From assembly GCA_029973955.1 (NCBI GenBank), contig JARKQJ010000007.1, forward strand, positions 1 through 64,000: a stretch of DNA of 64,000 nucleotides, given 5' to 3'. Below are positions 53,043 to 61,988 of the stretch, piece after piece. Every line of letters starts with the position of its first letter. The first letter of the stretch is position 1. The translations under genes and the position numbers were made by a program. Below the pieces are notes generated by a model that had not been told where the DNA came from, did not search any database, and saw nothing but the letters and a program-made list of their open reading frames with translations. This stretch comes from Paludibaculum sp. (GTDB taxonomy: Bacteria; Acidobacteriota; Terriglobia; Bryobacterales; Bryobacteraceae).

Positions 53043-54011
53043 CTAGGTCAGTACCTTGCGGCAGTAGTCGACGCACTTCCGGATTTCGGCCAGCACGTCG
53101 GAGCCCTGCGGGATCTTGTACTCCAGTTCGATGGTGGCCTGGAACTTCCACTTCTCTCGCTGCATGAGCAGCAGAAACTCTTTGAGCGGCGTGTCGCCTT
53201 CGCCCCAAGGCATGCCGGGCCCGTTGTCTTTCTTGCGGTCTTTCAGATGCACGTGCGTGATGCGCGTGTGGTTCTCCTTGATCCACTCCGCCGGCGAGAA
53301 ACCGTTGGACGCGAAGAAGTGCCCGATATCCACGTTGGCGCCGTTGTACTTCGAATACCAGAAGGCCTGCTCCCACGCGCCCAGACGGCCGAAAGCCTCC
53401 GGGTTCGTGAGATTGCCGTGGCCGTGGTAGCCCACCATCATCTTGTGCTTGGCGGCGAACTGCCCGATGCGCTTGGTCTGGCTCACCGGGATCTCGCAGG
53501 AGATGGCATACGCGCCGAGCGCCCTGGTCATCTGGAAGCAGTAATCCAGCACGTCATCAGGCGCGGTGTTGATGCCGTCCATCTTGACGACCTGGATCTT
53601 CACGCCGGCATCTTCATACTTCTTGCGAAAGTTCTTGAACTCCGCCATGGAGCGCGAGAGGCGCCACTTGCGCAACTCTTCCAGCGCGGCTTTGTCGGCG
53701 GCGGTGAGCTGCTCCTTCCCGCGCGCTGCCATGCCCACGCCGCGCGAAGCGATGGCAGGCGCGCCCAGAAACGCTTCGATCGGCTGTGTGCGCAGCTCGG
53801 CGGCGCTCACGCCGGTCTGGGCCATGTAGCCGAGAATCTGATCGGCATTGCTCGGCAGGCCGTGGTAGCTGTACGGGATGTTGATGCCCACCTGTACGCC
53901 GCCGATGAGCGAATTCGGCTTGGCGGCAGGCGCCGTCGGTGCGGCCGGCAGCGGAGAGGCAGCGAGCCCGGCCAGGGCCAGGCGTCCGAGATCGCGGCGG
54001 TTGATTTCCAT
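53043..54011 (-). CDS. Secreted sugar phosphate isomerase/epimerase-like protein
   Basis: The 322-residue protein has a Tat-like leader (EINRRDLGRLALAGLAASPLP) and a TIM-barrel of the AP-endonuclease-2 type. Visible elements are VQVGINIPYSY (about 40), VKIQVVKMDGI (about 136), VGYHGHGN with metal-site histidines (about 196), ANVDIGHFFASN (about 224) and RITHVHLKDRKKDNG (about 246), with ATIELEY at the end. Exported members of this family usually accompany secreted Gfo/Idh/MocA oxidoreductases, as here (14 bases downstream of one). The pair probably acts on sugars outside the cytoplasm. Confidence 0.88.
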   Translation of the reverse strand: MEINRRDLGRLALAGLAASPLPAAPTAPAAKPNSLIGGVQVGINIPYSYHGLPSNADQILGYMAQTGVSAAELRTQPIEAFLGAPAIASRGVGMAARGKEQLTAADKAALEELRKWRLSRSMAEFKNFRKKYEDAGVKIQVVKMDGINTAPDDVLDYCFQMTRALGAYAISCEIPVSQTKRIGQFAAKHKMMVGYHGHGNLTNPEAFGRLGAWEQAFWYSKYNGANVDIGHFFASNGFSPAEWIKENHTRITHVHLKDRKKDNGPGMPWGEGDTPLKEFLLLMQREKWKFQATIELEYKIPQGSDVLAEIRKCVDYCRKVLT

Positions 54012-54025
54012 ATTGTTCTCCTGAA

Positions 54026-55555
54026 CTAGAGCTTGAGCTCCCAGCCCTTCTTGAATTCGGGTCGGACGAATTTGTTGGCTGCGGCGTTGTTCTTGAAGCG
54101 CAGGTTGGCCGCATCCCATTCCAGCTTGCCGGACACGCGCCACGCGATCACGGCCAGGGCGAGCCATTCGGCGTACGGCCCGGTCACCGAGAAGTCAGAG
54201 CACGACCGCTCCCCACCCTTGCAGGCGCGGATCCAATCCAGCATATGTCCGGGCGAACGGGTGAGCAGCGGCGGCGGCAGCCGGTATTCCTTCCATCGCG
54301 CGCTCGGCAGCAGCCACACGCCCTCGCCGCGCGATGATGTCGCGAGCATCCCTTTCGTCCCGATAAAGAGCGAGCCGTTGCCCGTCAGCAGACCCGGCTG
54401 CGAACCGGCGCCGCGCCCGCCAGGCGGCAGGTAGACCGCAACCCCCGGGCCGCCCGCGCCGGTTACCGGCGCGTTCGCCGGCCGTGCCGGGCGCTTCGCC
54501 GGAGCTCCCGTGGGGCGCTCCTGCCGCGGCCCGCGGCCCTTCTCGCCCAGGTTGTTCACCGGCGGCAGAATCACTTCGTTCTCCATGCCCGGCACGCGAA
54601 ACGCCTCCGGATCTCCGGGCCGCGCCGAGTCGTGATAGTACACCGCGACGGCCGGCATCTTGCCGCGCGCCGGGAAGTCCAGCCGAACCACTCCGCGATG
54701 CGGCACCGTGATCGAGGATTTGCCCTCCTGCCGGATGCACTCCAGGCTCGCCGGCGCGCCCAACTGCAGCGCCGTGTGCACCGGCCCCGCCGTGTGCGTG
54801 GCCCAGTTGCCCACCTGGCCGGTGCCGAAATCAAGGAAGCCGCGCCAATTGTACGGAACGTACGCTTCGCTGAACGGCCGCTCCGCCGCGCCGCCCAGCC
54901 ATAGTTTCCAGTCGAGCGTATCGGGGACCTTTGCTTCCGCGGGCTGCGCCTCCAGCCCCGTGGGATGCGTACCCGGCGTGGTGACGATGTGCGCCTCCGT
55001 GACATCGCCGATCTCGCCGGACCAGATAATCTCCGCCGCCACGCGATTGCACTCGTGCGAAAAGCCCTGGTTTCCCATCTGCGTGGCCACGTTGTACTTT
55101 GCCGCCGCCTGCTGCAGCAGCCTGGCCTCCCACGGCGTGCGCGTCAACGGCTTCTCCACGTAAACGTGCTTGCCGTGCTGCATGCAGGCCAGCGCCACGG
55201 TGGCGTGCATGAAATCCGGGATGCCGATGGTGCAGGCGTCGATGTTCTTGCCTTCCTTGTCGAGCATCTGGCGAAAGTCCTTGTAGTGCGGGACCTTGTA
55301 TTTCGCCAGGTTTTCGGCGCCGCGCTTGGCGTCCACTTCGCACAGCGCCACGATGTTCTCCGTGGCGGCGGCCTGGTTCAGGATTACCCCGCCCTGCCCT
55401 CCTACCCCGATGGCGGCGACATTGAGCTTGTCATAGTAAGGCTTGTATCCCAGCGCTTTCAGCGAGGGCACACTACCGTAGCCGCTCAGCGGCACGGCTC
55501 CGGCCAACAGGGATCCAAAGAAGAAATGACGGCGTGGAAGAGATGTGAAAGACAT
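54026..55555 (-). CDS. Secreted Gfo/Idh/MocA-family oxidoreductase
   Basis: The 509-residue protein has a twin-arginine leader (LPRRHFFFGSLLAGAVPLS) consistent with export with bound cofactor. The Rossmann segment is VAAIGVGGQGGVI (about 47-59), followed by ALCEVDAKRG (about 71) and the conserved catalytic-site YVEKPLTR (about 131). The long C-terminal part (about 165-500) includes a proline/glycine-rich insertion at about 325-375. Secreted relatives with tightly bound NAD(P) oxidise glycosides. The operon with an isomerase, a nucleosidase-like enzyme and an outer-membrane barrel fits sugar processing. ATG 55555 is preferred to GTG 55567. Confidence 0.9.
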   Translation of the reverse strand: MSFTSLPRRHFFFGSLLAGAVPLSGYGSVPSLKALGYKPYYDKLNVAAIGVGGQGGVILNQAAATENIVALCEVDAKRGAENLAKYKVPHYKDFRQMLDKEGKNIDACTIGIPDFMHATVALACMQHGKHVYVEKPLTRTPWEARLLQQAAAKYNVATQMGNQGFSHECNRVAAEIIWSGEIGDVTEAHIVTTPGTHPTGLEAQPAEAKVPDTLDWKLWLGGAAERPFSEAYVPYNWRGFLDFGTGQVGNWATHTAGPVHTALQLGAPASLECIRQEGKSSITVPHRGVVRLDFPARGKMPAVAVYYHDSARPGDPEAFRVPGMENEVILPPVNNLGEKGRGPRQERPTGAPAKRPARPANAPVTGAGGPGVAVYLPPGGRGAGSQPGLLTGNGSLFIGTKGMLATSSRGEGVWLLPSARWKEYRLPPPLLTRSPGHMLDWIRACKGGERSCSDFSVTGPYAEWLALAVIAWRVSGKLEWDAANLRFKNNAAANKFVRPEFKKGWELKL

Positions 55556-55742
55556 AACCGGGCTCACGAGTAGAGGCGAACACGTGCATCATATCGTAAC
55601 GGCCGGCCCCGCTCTTTCAGAGAGAACAGCACGGCGGCGCGGGCAGCTCCGCTGTACTGTCGTTTCTCGTCGCATATACAGTCCGCTGGGTATTCAGGAA
55701 GCGGCGCCCGCTCGGTAGCCTGGAACTTGGAGGCAGAATCCC

Positions 55743-56972
55743 ATGGCTGATTTTTACCAAACCGGAGCTGTGACCACTCTGCACCGCCTGACGACGAATC
55801 ACGTCGACCGGCTGGAAGCTGACCTTGAGAAATTCGCCCGGAACAAGCCCATTGGCCTGGTCCTGCCCGCGCTCTACTCCGAGTTCGAAACCCTGGCCAT
55901 GCAGCGCATCGTGCGTGAACTGCAGAAAGTACGCTACCTGCAACGCATCGTTCTCGTCCTGGCGCGCGCCAACCGCGAGCAGTACGAGCGCGCGCGCAGC
56001 TTCTTCGACGACTTCTACACGCCCGTCAACATCATCTGGGTGGACAGCGAGCGCGTCCAGTCCCTGCTCCAGATGCTCGAAGAACGTGGCCTGCCGCCCG
56101 GACCCGACGGCAAGGGCCGCTCCTGCTGGATGGCCTACGGCTACCTCCTCGCCAAGCGCGACTGCCAGATGATCGCCCTGCACGATTGCGACATCGTCAA
56201 CTACGACCGCCAGTTGCTGGCCCGGCTCTGCTACCCCATCGCACATCCCCACCTCACCTTCGATTTCTGCAAAGGCTATTACGCGCGCGTCACTGACCGC
56301 ATGCACGGCCGCGTCACGCGCCTCTTCATGACACCGCTCATCCGCGCCCTGGAAGGCATGGCCCCCGGCCATCCCTTCCTGCGCTTCCTCGACAGCTTCC
56401 GCTATCTCCTCGCCGGTGAATTCGCCATGGACATCGACCTCGCGCGCGTCAACCGCATCCCCGCCGATTGGGGCCTCGAAGTGGGCGTCCTCGCCGAAGT
56501 CTTCCGCAACTGCGCCGTCGCCCGCACCTGCCAGGTGGACCTCATGGACACTTACGAGCACAAGCATCAGGTGCTCTCGGAGGACGACCAGTCCAAGGGC
56601 CTCTCGCGCATGGCCACGGATATCTCGAAGTCCCTCTTCGTCACCCTCGCCGCCGAAGGCCTCGTCTTCACCGCCGACCACTTCCGCAGCCTCGAAGTCC
56701 GCTACGTCCGCATGGCTCAGGACACCATCTCCCGGTACTACGCCGACGCCATGCTCAACGGCCTCAAGTTCGACCGCCACGCCGAAGAGCAGGCCGTCTC
56801 CGTCTTCGCCAAGAGTCTCGGCACCGCCGCCACGGAGTTCATCCGCGATCCCCGCGGCCTGCCGCTCATCCCGAACTGGAACCGCGTCGGGGCGGCCATG
56901 CCCGAGTTCTTCGATCTCCTCGAAGACGCTGTGGAAAAGGACGCGCGGCAGTTCGCCGCGCGCATCGCCTGA
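55743..56972 (+). CDS. GT81-like glucosyl-3-phosphoglycerate synthase
   Basis: The 409-residue protein resembles GpgS-type glycosyltransferases, which make glucosyl-3-phosphoglycerate from a nucleotide-glucose and 3-phosphoglycerate. Seen directly: IGLVLPALYSEFET (about 37-50), a donor-site strand VLARANREQYERA, and the metal-binding D148-x-D150 in IALHDCDIVNYDRQLLARL. TFDFCKGYYARV (about 171-182) and RYLLAGEFAMDIDL (about 220-233) match the acceptor-binding regions of the GT81 group. Assignment is reinforced by the second glycosyltransferase 10 bases downstream and the MpgP-type phosphatase at 59078. The exact sugar cannot be settled from sequence alone. Confidence 0.75.
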   Translation: MADFYQTGAVTTLHRLTTNHVDRLEADLEKFARNKPIGLVLPALYSEFETLAMQRIVRELQKVRYLQRIVLVLARANREQYERARSFFDDFYTPVNIIWVDSERVQSLLQMLEERGLPPGPDGKGRSCWMAYGYLLAKRDCQMIALHDCDIVNYDRQLLARLCYPIAHPHLTFDFCKGYYARVTDRMHGRVTRLFMTPLIRALEGMAPGHPFLRFLDSFRYLLAGEFAMDIDLARVNRIPADWGLEVGVLAEVFRNCAVARTCQVDLMDTYEHKHQVLSEDDQSKGLSRMATDISKSLFVTLAAEGLVFTADHFRSLEVRYVRMAQDTISRYYADAMLNGLKFDRHAEEQAVSVFAKSLGTAATEFIRDPRGLPLIPNWNRVGAAMPEFFDLLEDAVEKDARQFAARIA

Positions 56973-56982
56973 GGGAGATCCA

Positions 56983-58344
56983 ATGGCCCAACCCACCTTG
57001 CCGCTGGAGGCGCTCAGAGCCGCCGAAGTCATCCGCCGCGCAGATATCGTCATCGGCATTCCCAGCTTCAACAACGCTCAGACCATCGGTCACGTCGTCC
57101 GTGCAGCCAACGCCGGCCTGGCCAAGTACTTCCCGCAACTCACGGCCGTCGTCGTCAACTCCGACGGCGGCTCCACCGATGGCACCCGCGAAGCCGCCCT
57201 CTCCGCGCGCGTCGAGGACAGCCACCTCATGCTGCTCTCCACGCCTATGCTGGCCGCGCACCGCCTCTCGTTCCCCTATCACGGCGTGCCCGGCAAAGGC
57301 AGCGCTTTCCGCATGATCTTCCAGCTCGCCCGCCAGCTCGACGCCAAGGCCTGCGCCGTCGTCGACTCAGACTTGCGCTCCATCACGCCCGAGTGGATTG
57401 ATCTCCTCATCCGCCCCATTCTCTTCGCCGGCTTCGATTTCGTCGCCCCCTACTACCAGCGCCACAAGTACGACGGCACCATCACCAACAGCATCGTCTA
57501 CCCCCTCACGCGCATGCTGTACGGTGTCTCCGTCCGCCAGCCCATCGGCGGTGAATTCGGCATCTCGGCGCGGCTCATCCGTCGCTATCTCGAACGCCAG
57601 GACTGGGAGACCGACGTCGCCCGCTTCGGCATCGACATCTGGATGACCACCATCGCGCTCGCCGAGGGCTTCCGCGTCTGCCAGAGCTTTCTCGGCGCCA
57701 AACTGCACGACGCCAAGGATCCCGGCTCGGACCTCTCCGCCATGCTGCAACAGGTGGTCGGCAGCGTCTTTACCCTCATGCAGGAGTTCGACGGAGTCTG
57801 GCAGCAGCGCTCCGGCTCGTCACCGGCCGAACTCTTCGGCTTCCGTTTCGACGTCGGCCTCGATCCCATCGCCGTCAACGTCGAACGCATGGTCACGGCT
57901 TTTCGCCGCGGCGCCGCGGATCTCGCTGAGATCTGGGAAACCGCGCTCGAACCGCCGACGCTCAAGGCCCTGCGAACCCTGGCCGCCAACGGCGGGCGCG
58001 ACGGTGCCCCATTCCACCTCGACGATCAGCTCTGGACCGATGTGGTCCTGGAATTCGCTTGCGCCTTCCGCAAGCACCCCATTGCCCGCGGCCTGATTCT
58101 GCGGTCAATGACTCCGCTCTACCTGGCCCGCGTCGCCTCTTTCGTTCTGGAAACCGAACATCTGGTGGCGCCGGAAGTGGAACAGAAGATCGAACGGCTC
58201 TGTCATTCCTTCGAACAGGCCAAGCCGCGGCTGGTGGCGAAGTGGAATGAGGACGGCAAGGCTCCCAGAAACCTGAGATCGGCGGCCAGCCTCAACCAGT
58301 CTCAGCCGATGGCGGCCGCACAACTGGAGGTGAATCATGATTGA
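56983..58344 (+). CDS. GT2-like glycosyltransferase of the glycosylglycerate locus
   Basis: The 453-residue protein has a GT-A fold: IVIGIPSFNNAQTIGHVVRA (22-41), VVVNSDGGSTDGTRE (57-70), the metal-binding D128-x-D130 in AVVDSDLRS, and a Q-P-I-G-G-E-F-G-I acceptor motif (about 183-191). The final 170 residues are helical. It resembles enzymes annotated as glucosylglycerate synthase (Ggs) or mannosylglucosyl-3-phosphoglycerate synthase (MggA). In known systems of this kind (Persephonella, Petrotoga) a second transferase either makes glucosylglycerate in one step or extends it. It follows the GpgS-like gene by 10 bases and overlaps the MscS-like gene by 8. Confidence 0.75.
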   Translation: MAQPTLPLEALRAAEVIRRADIVIGIPSFNNAQTIGHVVRAANAGLAKYFPQLTAVVVNSDGGSTDGTREAALSARVEDSHLMLLSTPMLAAHRLSFPYHGVPGKGSAFRMIFQLARQLDAKACAVVDSDLRSITPEWIDLLIRPILFAGFDFVAPYYQRHKYDGTITNSIVYPLTRMLYGVSVRQPIGGEFGISARLIRRYLERQDWETDVARFGIDIWMTTIALAEGFRVCQSFLGAKLHDAKDPGSDLSAMLQQVVGSVFTLMQEFDGVWQQRSGSSPAELFGFRFDVGLDPIAVNVERMVTAFRRGAADLAEIWETALEPPTLKALRTLAANGGRDGAPFHLDDQLWTDVVLEFACAFRKHPIARGLILRSMTPLYLARVASFVLETEHLVAPEVEQKIERLCHSFEQAKPRLVAKWNEDGKAPRNLRSAASLNQSQPMAAAQLEVNHD

Positions 58345-59038
58345 AATCTTGAAGCAAGTCCTGGAAGACGCGCTGCGGCGCCTCCAGTATCAGATCGCTA
58401 CTTACCTGCCGTCACTCTTGGCGGCCCTCACGCTGATCCTGATGGCCTACCTCGCCGCCGTTTCTGTGCGCTGGCTGATCTATCGCATCTTCAAAGGACT
58501 GGCGATCGACAAATTCCTGCGACAGAGCGGCGTGGCGTTTTTGGTGGATCCCTCCGGCCGCCTGCGCGCCACGCGCTTGGCCGCGGAGAGCGCGTATTGG
58601 GGCCTGCTTCTCGCGGGATTCCTCTTGGGGCTGGATGTCTTCGGCACGGACCTCACTACACGAATCGTGCAGAGCTTCGTGTTTCTCCTGCCGAAGATCC
58701 TCGTGGCCGGGCTGATTCTCCTGGGCGGAGCCTGGCTCGGCCACTATCTGGGCCGGAACATGCTGGTGTGGGCAGTGAATGAAAACCTGCCCGCACCGCG
58801 CCGGCTCGCAGTGCTCGTACGTGTCTTGATCATCTTCGTCGCCATCGTTGTCGCGGCCGATCAGCTCGATTTCGCCCGCAGCGTGTTTCTCGCGGCGTTC
58901 ATCATCTTAGTCGGTGGGGCAGTGTTGGCAGCCAGCCTGGCGATCGGCTTGAGCGCGCGAGGGGTGTCGCGCCTGCTCGATGACCGGTCCGGGCAGGTGG
59001 ACGGAACCACCGAGCGTTCCTTGTGGAGCCACCTCTGA
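58337..59038 (+). CDS. MscS-related conserved-TM-helix membrane protein
   Basis: The 233-residue protein has about five hydrophobic segments (around 22-45, 85-103, 110-135, 160-180 and 185-210) in the arrangement of the 'conserved TM helix' repeats related to MscS channels. The last helix is followed by SLAIGLSARGVSRLLDD, like the pore-exit of MscS-type proteins, but the large cytoplasmic vestibule is absent. The gene overlaps the glycosyltransferase by 8 bases, tying it to the putative osmolyte genes. A role in solute release or osmosensing is an inference from that context. Confidence 0.78.
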   Translation: MIEILKQVLEDALRRLQYQIATYLPSLLAALTLILMAYLAAVSVRWLIYRIFKGLAIDKFLRQSGVAFLVDPSGRLRATRLAAESAYWGLLLAGFLLGLDVFGTDLTTRIVQSFVFLLPKILVAGLILLGGAWLGHYLGRNMLVWAVNENLPAPRRLAVLVRVLIIFVAIVVAADQLDFARSVFLAAFIILVGGAVLAASLAIGLSARGVSRLLDDRSGQVDGTTERSLWSHL

Positions 59039-59077
59039 GCTGCGGCACTGCGCCCTCAGACGGGCGGCGGCCTCGCG

Positions 59078-59875
59078 TCAGCCGCCCGTCAAGGCCAGTA
59101 CCGCCTCGTTCCAGCCCGCCGGCCCCGGCTCCGCGGTCACGATGCCGCGCGGCACGTGCCCCTTCAGCCCTTCCACGCGCGGAGATCGAATGAGCACCGC
59201 GTGGTCCATGCGCCGCAGGAACGCGACATCGTTCAACCCATCCCCCAGCCCGATCGTGCGCAGCTCGGGCCATTGCGGACGGAACAGCGCCATTAGCGCT
59301 TCGGCCGCCACGGCTTTGTCATTCGCGCCCAGGATGTGCCAGAACCGCCCGCCGCGCGTCCAGCACAAACCGCGGCTCTCGATCGCCGACGCCAGCGCCT
59401 CCTCTTTCCCCTCATCCAGCACGACGAACGGTTCGTCATACTCGCGCATCTTCGCCCGTTCCGCATCTTCCAGCCGCATCCCGCATTCGGATGCCACCAC
59501 GTCGGGAGTCATCCCTTGAAATCCCAACACCCGGCAGCGGCTCTTCTCTGCCGCCACTTCCAGCTCCGCCACCAGCCGGCCGTAGGCTGTGCCCCACTCC
59601 AGCACCTCATACCCGTCTCTCTGCCTGGAGCCGGCCACCGCCTCCCCGAAGTAACCGCGAGGGATGAACGCGGCCCCGCCGTTCTCCACGATGAACGGAT
59701 GTCGATGCCCCCAGCGGCGCCGCAACACCTCCACCTCCGCGCGCGTCTTGCTCGTCACGGGAATCCACGGAATGCCCTTCCGCCGCAGGTGCTCCAGCGC
59801 CGGAATCGCCGCGCGCCAGTCGTACGTGTCGTGGTCCAGCAGTGTTCCGTCGAGGTCGGTAAAGATCAGGTCCAT
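59078..59875 (-). CDS. MpgP/GpgP-type HAD phosphatase
   Basis: The 265-residue protein is a Cof-type HAD hydrolase of the mannosyl-3-phosphoglycerate phosphatase family. Motif I is FTDLDGTLLD (5-14), motif II lies in PVTSKTRAEVE (about 39), and motif IV is GLGDGLNDVAFL (about 209-220). The family-specific ENGGAAFIPRGYF (about 63-75) and SRCRVLGFQGMT stretches are present. It would dephosphorylate glucosyl- or mannosyl-3-phosphoglycerate to the free osmolyte. It is encoded convergently with the synthase operon, ending 39 bases from it, and would be controlled separately. Confidence 0.88.
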   Translation of the reverse strand: MDLIFTDLDGTLLDHDTYDWRAAIPALEHLRRKGIPWIPVTSKTRAEVEVLRRRWGHRHPFIVENGGAAFIPRGYFGEAVAGSRQRDGYEVLEWGTAYGRLVAELEVAAEKSRCRVLGFQGMTPDVVASECGMRLEDAERAKMREYDEPFVVLDEGKEEALASAIESRGLCWTRGGRFWHILGANDKAVAAEALMALFRPQWPELRTIGLGDGLNDVAFLRRMDHAVLIRSPRVEGLKGHVPRGIVTAEPGPAGWNEAVLALTGG

Positions 59876-59969
59876 CAGTTGTCGCTCCTAGGTTACACGC
59901 ATCCTCCCGCGAACTCGATCCCTGCCCGGCTCTACTTTCCACGCAAAATGGCTGTATGAGGGCAACTCG

Positions 59970-61313
59970 ATGAAGTCAAGAAGCTGGCTCGTACTCTCCA
60001 TCGGTTTCGGGACCCTCCTGGTCCTCATCGTCTTGCTCGGCCTCAGCGCCCGGCACCAGGCTCAATCCGTCTACGAGGAAACGCGCAAGGCACACGAAGC
60101 ATATCTTCAGGCCGACACCGTACTCCGCCAGATTCCAGCCGATCTCTACTGGGGCGACATCCTCATCCGCGACTACCTGCTCGACCCCGATTATCAGCGC
60201 GTCGACGCCTATCAGGAACAGCTCCTCCAGCGCCGCGCCGTCATTCAGAATCGCCTCGACGAACTCTCCGAACGCCTCGGCAAAAACGAGCCCGCCCGCC
60301 TCCAGCAACTGCGCACTGAGCTGCGCGCCTACTGGGATTCCATCACCCCCATCCTCTCCTGGTCGCCCGAAGAGAAGGCCTACTACAGCCGTGCCTTCCT
60401 CCGCCACCAGGTGCTGCCCCGGCGCCAGGCCGCCGTGGCCTTGGCGCGCGAAATCGGCGAAATCAACGCCGCCAACCTCCGCCGCGAACAGCAGCGCCTG
60501 CGCGAAAGCCAGTCCTCCTTCCGCGCCTTTCTCGACCGGACTCTCGCCGTCGCCCTCCTCCTCGGCCTGGCGGTCGCCCTCATCAGCATCGCCCGCGTCT
60601 CGTCTCTCGGACGCCACAGCGAACAGCAACGAGTCCGCGCCGAAACCGCCGAAGAGGAGCTCCGCCGGCTCTCCCGCAAACTGGTTCGAGCACAGGAAGA
60701 AGAGCGCCGCTCGCTCTCCCGCGAACTCCACGACGCCATCGGCCAGATGCTCTCCGCCATGACCATGGAACTCGGCAATCTCGAAGCCTCCCTCCACTCG
60801 CCGGACAAACTCCGCGAACGGCTCGACGAGGCCCGCCGCCTCAACGCCGACACCATCCGCGACGTCCGCGACCTCGCCACGGGACTCCGCCCCGCCATGC
60901 TCGACGAACTCGGCCTCGGCCCCGCCCTCCGCTGGCAGGGCCGCGAGTTCCTCCGCCGCAGCGGCGTCCCCGTCACCGTGCAGCTCGACGGCGACCTCGA
61001 AGAACTCCCCGAATCCCACCGCACCTGCATCTACCGTATCGTTCAGGAGGCGCTCACCAACTGCGCCCGTCACGCGCAGGCCCAGTCCATCCGCGTCTCC
61101 GTCTACGGCCGGCCGGACCGCGTGCAGCTCACCATCCAGGACGACGGCATCGGCTTCGATCCTACCCTCGCCTCCAGCCGCGGCCTCGGCCTCATCGGCA
61201 TCCAGGAACGCGTGCGCGAACTCGACGGCCGCATCCGCATCGCCTCTCAGCCCCAGAAGGGCACTATCCTGGAAGTAGACCTGCCAGTGTGCCGGGAAGT
61301 GCCTGCCGAATGA
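59970..61313 (+). CDS. NarL-type sensor histidine kinase (HisKA_3)
   Basis: The 447-residue kinase has membrane helices at about 8-28 and 190-210 enclosing a helical periplasmic sensor of about 160 residues that looks like a four-helix bundle. After a coiled-coil linker, the HisKA_3 box is RELHDAIGQ with H254. LATGLRPAMLDELGL (about 297-311) and a compact ATPase domain with EALTNCARHA and DDGIGFDP (about 390) complete it. It resembles DegS/NarX/UhpB kinases. A GAGGG ribosome site lies 7 bases before the ATG. It overlaps the response regulator by 4 bases. Confidence 0.93.
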   Translation: MKSRSWLVLSIGFGTLLVLIVLLGLSARHQAQSVYEETRKAHEAYLQADTVLRQIPADLYWGDILIRDYLLDPDYQRVDAYQEQLLQRRAVIQNRLDELSERLGKNEPARLQQLRTELRAYWDSITPILSWSPEEKAYYSRAFLRHQVLPRRQAAVALAREIGEINAANLRREQQRLRESQSSFRAFLDRTLAVALLLGLAVALISIARVSSLGRHSEQQRVRAETAEEELRRLSRKLVRAQEEERRSLSRELHDAIGQMLSAMTMELGNLEASLHSPDKLRERLDEARRLNADTIRDVRDLATGLRPAMLDELGLGPALRWQGREFLRRSGVPVTVQLDGDLEELPESHRTCIYRIVQEALTNCARHAQAQSIRVSVYGRPDRVQLTIQDDGIGFDPTLASSRGLGLIGIQERVRELDGRIRIASQPQKGTILEVDLPVCREVPAE

Positions 61314-61957
61314 CTCGAATCCTCATTGCCGATGACCATGGCGTGATGCGCAAGGGCTTGCGCCTTCAGCTCGAACAGCATGCGGGCCTCGAAGTGGTGG
61401 GCGAAGCCGCCGACGGGCGCCAGGCCGTTCAGCTCGCCGCCGAACTCAACCCCGACCTCGTCATCATGGACATCGGCATGCCCAACCTCAATGGCGTCGA
61501 GGCCACCGCCAAGATCACCAAACACAACCCCGAAATCGGAGTCATCATCCTCTCCGTCTACTCCGACGAAGAGTACATCCTCCGTGCCCTCACCGCCGGA
61601 GCCCGCGCCTACCTGCTCAAGGAGACCGCCGACGTCGATCTCCTCCGCGCCGTCCAGGCCGTCGCCCAGAAGAAATCGTTCTTCAGCCCGCGCGTCGCCA
61701 AAATGCTCCTCGACGACTTCGTCCTCCACCTCAAGCAGCGTGGCATGCAGGACTCCTACGATCTCCTCACGGATCGCGAGAAGGAGGTCTTCCAGCTCCT
61801 CGCCGAAGGCAAGACCGCCAAGGACATCGCCGCCCTCCTCAACCTCAGCCCCTACACCGTCGAAACCCACCGCACACGCATTATGCAGAAACTCGATCTG
61901 CACAGCTCCGTCGACCTCGTCCTCTACGCCGTCCGCAAAAAGATCATCGCATTCTAG
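61310..61957 (+). CDS. NarL/FixJ-family response regulator
   Basis: The 215-residue protein has a receiver domain with D8/D9, phosphoacceptor D54 in VIMDIGMP, and K104 or nearby in YLLKET. A LuxR-type helix-turn-helix follows (about 148-210), with LTDREKEVFQLLAEGKTAKDIA and SPYTVETHRTRIMQKL. It pairs with the overlapping kinase upstream (ATGA overlap at 61310-61313). It may control the following secreted alpha-galactosidase, 31 bases downstream on the same strand, or unlinked genes. Confidence 0.95.
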   Translation: MTRILIADDHGVMRKGLRLQLEQHAGLEVVGEAADGRQAVQLAAELNPDLVIMDIGMPNLNGVEATAKITKHNPEIGVIILSVYSDEEYILRALTAGARAYLLKETADVDLLRAVQAVAQKKSFFSPRVAKMLLDDFVLHLKQRGMQDSYDLLTDREKEVFQLLAEGKTAKDIAALLNLSPYTVETHRTRIMQKLDLHSSVDLVLYAVRKKIIAF

Positions 61958-61988
61958 ATAAGCTGTCATCTTGGCAGGCAGCCCTACG

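Noticed and set aside
59039-59077. Possible terminator between the MscS-like and phosphatase genes
   Set aside because: The inverted repeats formed by the GC-rich sequence near 59049-59090 lack a T-run and extend into the phosphatase coding end; too weak to list.
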